Origin: Cucumis sativus
Taxonomy: Eukaryota; Streptophyta; Magnoliopsida; Cucurbitales; Cucurbitaceae
DNA length: 64,000 nt
Assembly: GCF_000004075.3 (NCBI RefSeq)
Contig: NC_026655.2
Coordinates: forward strand, 21,375,489 to 21,439,488
Direction: 5' to 3'
Position numbers and translations under genes: made by a program. Shown here in pieces: positions 59,152 to 64,000 of this stretch (within the stretch, counting starts at the first letter, position 1; each line of letters starts with the position of its first letter). Below the pieces are notes generated by a model. The model was not told the DNA's origin. It did no database searches and worked only from the letters and a program-made list of their open reading frames with translations.

Positions 59152-59158
<7 letters not shown>

Positions 59159-59189
<31 letters not shown>
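59159..59189. repeat. (TA)n microsatellite
   Basis: About 15 TA units, preceded by an acatacatacgtacacacacatgtgtg region with alternating purine-pyrimidine character. Confidence 0.9.
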
Positions 59190-59192
<3 letters not shown>

Positions 59193-59800
59193 TTCTATTT
59201 AATGTTATTTATATTAATTTACTATTAGTTACATAATGGAAATCAAGAAAATTTGTGATGAATAAAGTCTATGATTTGTGATTTAGCAATGCTCCTAAAC
59301 TTTTAAAAGTTTAAAAAATGTCTTCCAATTTTGTAAAACAGTTCGAAAATATCATTGGAAACTTTTGTTTTAGAAATATTCATAGACTATTCAAAAGTTT
59401 CATAAATACCATCAAATTTTTTAAAAAATACACTAATTACTCCAAATTTCTTAGCACCCAAAATAAAAACTAAAATTTTAAATTAAAATCATAGTTTTAA
59501 ATTTATGTCGATATTTCTACCAATATTTTCACATTTCCATGGTTCGATATCAAATAATTGAATTGATATTTCCATTACATCTCAAAACAGTCCACCAATC
59601 ACAAAATATAAACATCAACGTGACATTGATATAAATAATAGATATGTTTACTCATTTTAAAATAGTAAAATATTTACGTGATAATTTAAATTTATTTTTA
59701 AAGTTTTTTTCATAAATATCCATGGAAATCGATTTCTTTTGTAAAATTAAGACTTAGATCACATATTTATCATAGTAAGATATTTTAAACTCTTGTTACA
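59190..59800. other. Gene-free AT-rich stretch
   Basis: Nothing recognised apart from common AT-rich phrases. Confidence 0.4.
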
Positions 59801-61450
59801 ATTTTTATGGAGGGTTAGTGTTATGATAATATGTGATAAGATGCGTTTGATGAAGGATTAGGTAGGTAGTGTTATAAAATTTATTTTCTCCTATATCTTT
59901 TTAAAAAATTCGTATTATAAATCCAACACGAATTACGTATATTTAATTTATCAAATTATCCTATTTTCATAAAAAAAGAATTCATTAATTTCTTTAAATG
60001 TGACGTCTATTTCCAACATTTTTTTACATAATCGTTAAGTGAAAATAATTTATTGATTTTTTAAAAAAATTTGTATTCTAAATCCAATATACAGATTTCG
60101 TATAATTAATTTCTCGAAATGTTCTATTTTAGTGAAACAATTTTAAGTCTTTTTGTTTTTAAATACGACATCAACTTTTAACTTTTTTTACGTGTAAAAA
60201 AATTATTAATTTTTTTAAAAAAATTCATATTCTAACTCCAATACACAAGTTTTGTATATTTAATTTACCAATCGTTCTAGTTTTCATAAAAAAATTTGTT
60301 TTAATTTCTTTAAATACGACATAAAATTTTCATTTTTTTTTTAAAAGTAAGTTGAATAAATTATTTTTTTTTCTTTTAAAGATAAAAATTTCTCAGTTTT
60401 CTTCTTGTGTAAACATTATGTTTATTTCACTCTTTTTAAATTAGGGGATCGTTCTGCCATGGAGTAGTAAAAGTGATAAAAATGATAATGAATCAATGAA
60501 ATATATAAAAACAAGGAAGAAGAAAGAGAAACGCATAATTTGGTAAAACAATTTAGATTTAAAATTTAATTAAAATAAATCTTAAATAAAATCTAGCCAT
60601 TAAATTGATTTTTTTAAAAGAAAATTCTTATAAGTTTAAAGTTTAAATACTTAAATATTTTTTAGGTTATTTAAGAATTCAAAAGTTATTTAATTTAATA
60701 TTAAACCGTTTGATTTGATTTTGTTTTTATTTTTTGTAAATTTAATAAAATTCATTTTTTCAGAAATTTATTTAACTTAAATTTATCAAAATAGTTTAGA
60801 TAATGATAGATTAGTTTTCAAATAAAATATTTGAAAAGGTGAAAAACAAATAAAATAAGAAAAACAAATAAAAGACATGAAATAATAAAAAAAGATTTTA
60901 AAAATAAATACGATAACAAAATGCGTAAACTAATTACAATTAATATTTAATTAAAATTAATTTTGTAAATAAAATAAATTAAAAAGAATATTCTTTTAAG
61001 ATTATTAAATTAATTAAAAACAAATGACATTTGATAAATAAATGAGTAAATTTTTTTCCAAAAAATGAAATAATAAAAGGATGGTGAAGTTGACAAGGTA
61101 GGATTGGAAAGTTGAAGAGAGATTAAGAAAGAAGAGAGTGAGGAAAAGAGGTTATGATTACTCTTTCTCTAAACAATGGTTGAGTTACCATAACTCTGAC
61201 CCCATAGTGATAACTCTTCATTGATAGAATTTAACATTTGTTATATTTTACAAATATTTTTATTTATTTTGCTATATTTAAAAATGCTTCTAAAATCAAT
61301 ATAGTAGTCATAAAATATGAGATTGAGGAGCATTTTTTCCTATAATTAAGATTGGTTGATATAGGTTTTTTTAAGGTATTGAATTAAATATGTACGACAA
61401 CAGAATTGAATCACTTTTGACATTTAAAGTTGATAGTATAAGCTCATCTT
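59800..61450. repeat. Inverted counterpart of spacers at 13.8-14.0 and 20.6-21.9 kb
   Basis: The blocks at 59810-60470, 61180-61220 and 61230-61340 are reverse complements of parts of 20573-21900, and 61300-61440 of 13790-13990. This is the outer part of inverted unit D. No gene was seen. Confidence 0.7.
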
Positions 61451-61718
61451 GTCAAGTTGTTTTTAGTACACTCATTTACTAATGGACTCAAAATAGAAGT
61501 ACGTGGTTAATATATTCTTTTATTATTAGATTCATGTAAGCTCTAATATAGTATGTATGTGTATATGAGACATAAGTAGGGTCGTTGATTTCGTTTCAGT
61601 CAATTCAACTCAATGTAGCTACAAAACATTAGGAAAGAGAACATAAAAGGACTCTATATATTTAGTATTTACTACTTTGCTTGCTTCATTGTGATCACAA
61701 AGTTGATCAGTGTCGAGA

Positions 61719-62198
61719 TTAAATTCGGTTGATGAAGGGGGTCGGTAAAGATGAAGAAGAAGCCATGGCATTTCCACCGCGATCAATGACTACCACACAA
61801 ACGGAGGTCCGACAAATTGGACAATGGCCATTCACTTTAAACCACCGGTCAATGCAGTCTTTGTGAAACACATGACCACACGTCTTCATCTTTCTACACT
61901 TTTCTCCTTCCTCAATTTCACAAAGGCAAATCGCACATTCTTGTTCGCCGCCTTCAACTTCGTTGTAATGAAAAATCGGTGCTTCAATGTCCAGATTCTC
62001 CGACAACTCTTCCCTATCAGATTTGGCGGATCGTTTTGTACATAAAATGGCAATGAATAAAAATAGCACAATGAGAAGAAGCATGGAGATCGTCAACAAA
62101 ACCATAAAGAAGCCAGGAAGTAGGATTGGAGAGTGCAATGGCGGCAGAGGCGACGGTGACAACGGCATGAGGGACGGAAAAAAATTTGGAGATGACAT
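61719..62198 (-). CDS. Membrane RING-H2 finger protein (ATL-like), copy D
   Basis: This is an intact, intronless 159-residue paralogue of copy A and the inverted partner of the decayed copy B. It has a Pro/Ser/Leu-rich N-terminus, a membrane span at about 30-53, TKRSAKSD and the EAPIFHY linker. The RING-H2 domain has Cys88, Cys91, Cys107, His109, His112, Cys115, Cys126 and Cys129. The C-terminus from the RING onward is nearly identical to copy A (VDRGGNAMASS-type tail, INRI end), while the upstream flank matches copy B. It is divergent from the partial phytosulfokine-type gene at the window end. By family it is a membrane E3 ligase. Confidence 0.9.
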   Translation of the reverse strand: MSSPNFFPSLMPLSPSPLPPLHSPILLPGFFMVLLTISMLLLIVLFLFIAILCTKRSAKSDREELSENLDIEAPIFHYNEVEGGEQECAICLCEIEEGEKCRKMKTCGHVFHKDCIDRWFKVNGHCPICRTSVCVVVIDRGGNAMASSSSLPTPFINRI

Positions 62199-62279
62199 TT
62201 TATTAATTGTAATTCAGCTTGAAATTAATTTTGTGAATCTGATTAAATTTAGAGAGAGTGATTTTTGAATTTATAGGCT

Positions 62280-63790
62280 TTGGAAAAGGGGGAATTAAAT
62301 TAGTTTCCTAATAGGAAACGAGAATGGAGAATTATATCAATTTCCTATTGGGAAATGGAAATGAGAATTCTTATAATTTAATTAATACATAAATCGAAGA
62401 TTATAATATTTATTACTAGTTCCTAATGGGAACCAGTAATAGCACGTTAATTGTCAAACTTTTATTAAAATTTTAAACTATTCTTTTTAAAAAAATTATA
62501 ATATTTAATTTTATATATAACTATAACCTATTTTTAGTTTTATAGAGTTATTTAGAGTTTAAAATATATCATACAAATTGTGCTAATAAATTATTTGTTT
62601 AATAGACATATTAGGTACTGTAATATACACAATAAATCAAACATTTTTAAGGATATTTTCAAATAAGTATATTATATTTTTCATCATGTTCTTATTAAGT
62701 ATATTTTTCATAAAATATTTTCTACATAGTACAAAATACAAAAATTAAGTAAATTATTATAACAATAAATTTTTAAATAGAAAAAAGGTTTTTGGAAGTA
62801 TGTGTGTTTTTTTACATATTGCTAATAATCTTTTTTATATTAATAATTATAAGTTATTAATTATCTATTTTTCTTAAAGACAACCCATGATTTATGAAAT
62901 ACAAGAAAAATAAATCCTTGACATGTTTTATCTTACATACATGACAACATCAATGTCGACCTTGGGGAAAGCTTCTCCGACGTTGTTGAGGGTTTTGGGC
63001 GACGTAGGGCTGTACTGGGGAACACCCTATTGCTTGTAATGATGCAATGTCAATTTTGTGAAATCAAGTTCGATAATGCTTTTAGTTTTTTTTTTTTAAT
63101 TTGTAGTACATGATTAACAACCATTAATTTTTGTATGTAAGAGAATAAGAAATGATATAGAATGTATTGGGAATTGTGAAGTCAAACCAATAAAACCTTG
63201 AATTTTATAATATTATATTTAAATTTTTTCTATTTGATTATATTTACCAATTTTTCAAGAAAAACAAACACAATTTTATCTACAAAATTAGTTAAGAAGA
63301 GAATCAATTTTTAAAAAAACTATTTTACCAATTTGTCAAAATCTTAAACTTTATCGATATCTTTTTTGTTTTTAGACGTAAATTGTTTTTATTAATTAGT
63401 TTTTTTGTATGTGTTGATTATTATAAGAAAATAAAAGAACCCAACATGCTCAGGTACTCACGAAACATTTTTTTATATAAAAAAATACTTATTGCACATA
63501 AAAGTTGAAATGATTTATTATTTGATCAATATAAAAATAAAAATAAATACAAATTAAATATATGCATTGTCTCATCCTCACATTTATTACTTAAAATTAT
63601 ATTTAAGTAATATAATTGACATCTATATTAAGTAAAAAACCCAAGATGTCTTAAGTTCAAACCCCTCACTCTAAGTTGTTGAAGAAATCTTTGATGTTAA
63701 TATATGAAAAGTAGATGGGGATGTGATATTATTAGTACACTTCATGTGTTATTTGGTTTTGGTGTAAACATCTTTTTACTTTTTATACAC
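62280..63790. repeat. Divergent intergenic region of unit D
   Basis: This is near-identical in inverse orientation to 15297-16830, including the exon-like island (62935-63040). It lies between RING copy D and the peptide gene promoter. No gene was seen. Confidence 0.8.
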
Positions 63791-64000
63791 CAAACTTGAT
63801 ATATATTGAGACACAAGGAATAACAAAAATTCACCATATTCAGTATTACAGGGTATCCTACTCATATTCTGTTATATTCTCAAATCTCTCTCTTACCTCT
63901 CCTAATTATCTCTGCCATCAACCATATTTGGTTTTCAATTCTGTGTTTAAAAGCCCACAATTATAATCCTTTTTCCTCCACTCTTAATTCATATTTCCAA
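63790..64000 (+). CDS. Phytosulfokine-type precursor copy D, 5' part only
   Basis: This is the inverse counterpart of 15080-15297, the promoter and 5' UTR of copy B, with a TATA-like gatatatattg near 63800. In copy B the start codon follows the matching sequence within about 20 bases, so here it lies just beyond the window. Coding sequence is therefore not visible; only the promoter and leader are. I infer a third phytosulfokine-type gene by synteny. Confidence 0.6.

Noticed and set aside
1-64000. CRISPR arrays, tRNA or rRNA genes, bacterial operons
   Set aside because: None seen. Spliced genes, TATA boxes and plant families show a eukaryotic nuclear context.

Overview
The window looks like nuclear DNA of a eudicot plant. 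It is strongly AT-rich, has spliced genes with short introns, and encodes plant-specific families: phytosulfokine precursors, type 1 metallothioneins, a chloroplast OEP16 protein and single-pass RING-H2 (ATL-like) proteins. It also carries LTR-retrotransposon debris and small hAT-like elements. The repeat families remind me of Cucurbitaceae, but that is recollection and cannot be proved from the sequence.

Layout. 1-6.9 kb: a Ty3/gypsy-type LTR piece, a hAT-like MITE and gene-free AT-rich DNA. 6.9-27 kb and 59.8-64 kb: a locus built from repeated copies of one ancestral unit, a small secreted-peptide gene (phytosulfokine type) divergent from a membrane RING-H2 gene. Unit A (7.0-9.9 kb) has both genes intact. 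Unit B (14.6-17.6 kb) has an intact peptide gene and a decayed RING gene. Unit C (22.0-24.0 kb) has an intact RING gene and no peptide gene. Unit D (61.5-64 kb) is inverted; its RING gene is intact and its peptide gene runs off the window end. The units are separated by LTR fossils: nested Tat/Ogre-like LTRs, a gag-only Ty3/gypsy element and a solo LTR. 27.7-29.3 kb: a Copia-like LTR. 29.3-45.1 kb: four metallothionein genes on the plus strand, three of them recent tandem copies and a fourth more diverged, with a 2.1-kb foldback element and another Ty3/gypsy LTR between copies 1 and 2. 46.0-47.7 kb: a six-exon OEP16-1-type gene. 48-52.4 kb: no recognisable gene. 52.5-59 kb: four further RING-H2 genes or relics.

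Biology. The most notable gene pair is the two complete phytosulfokine-type precursors, 85 residues and two exons each. The expected pentapeptide YIYTQ is replaced in both by YVYTC, while the aspartate before it, the Cys pair and the Arg-Arg motif are kept. The linked RING-H2 proteins share a short N-terminus, one membrane span and a C-terminal RING, and would be membrane E3 ubiquitin ligases by family. Four RING loci are decayed (14.0, 16.9, 53.5 and 58.5 kb), which fits birth-and-death evolution. The metallothioneins share a CACGTG (G-box) element 43-48 bp upstream of a TATA box. The fourth may contain a frame-neutral 33-nt microexon. Functional links between the families are not shown by the sequence.
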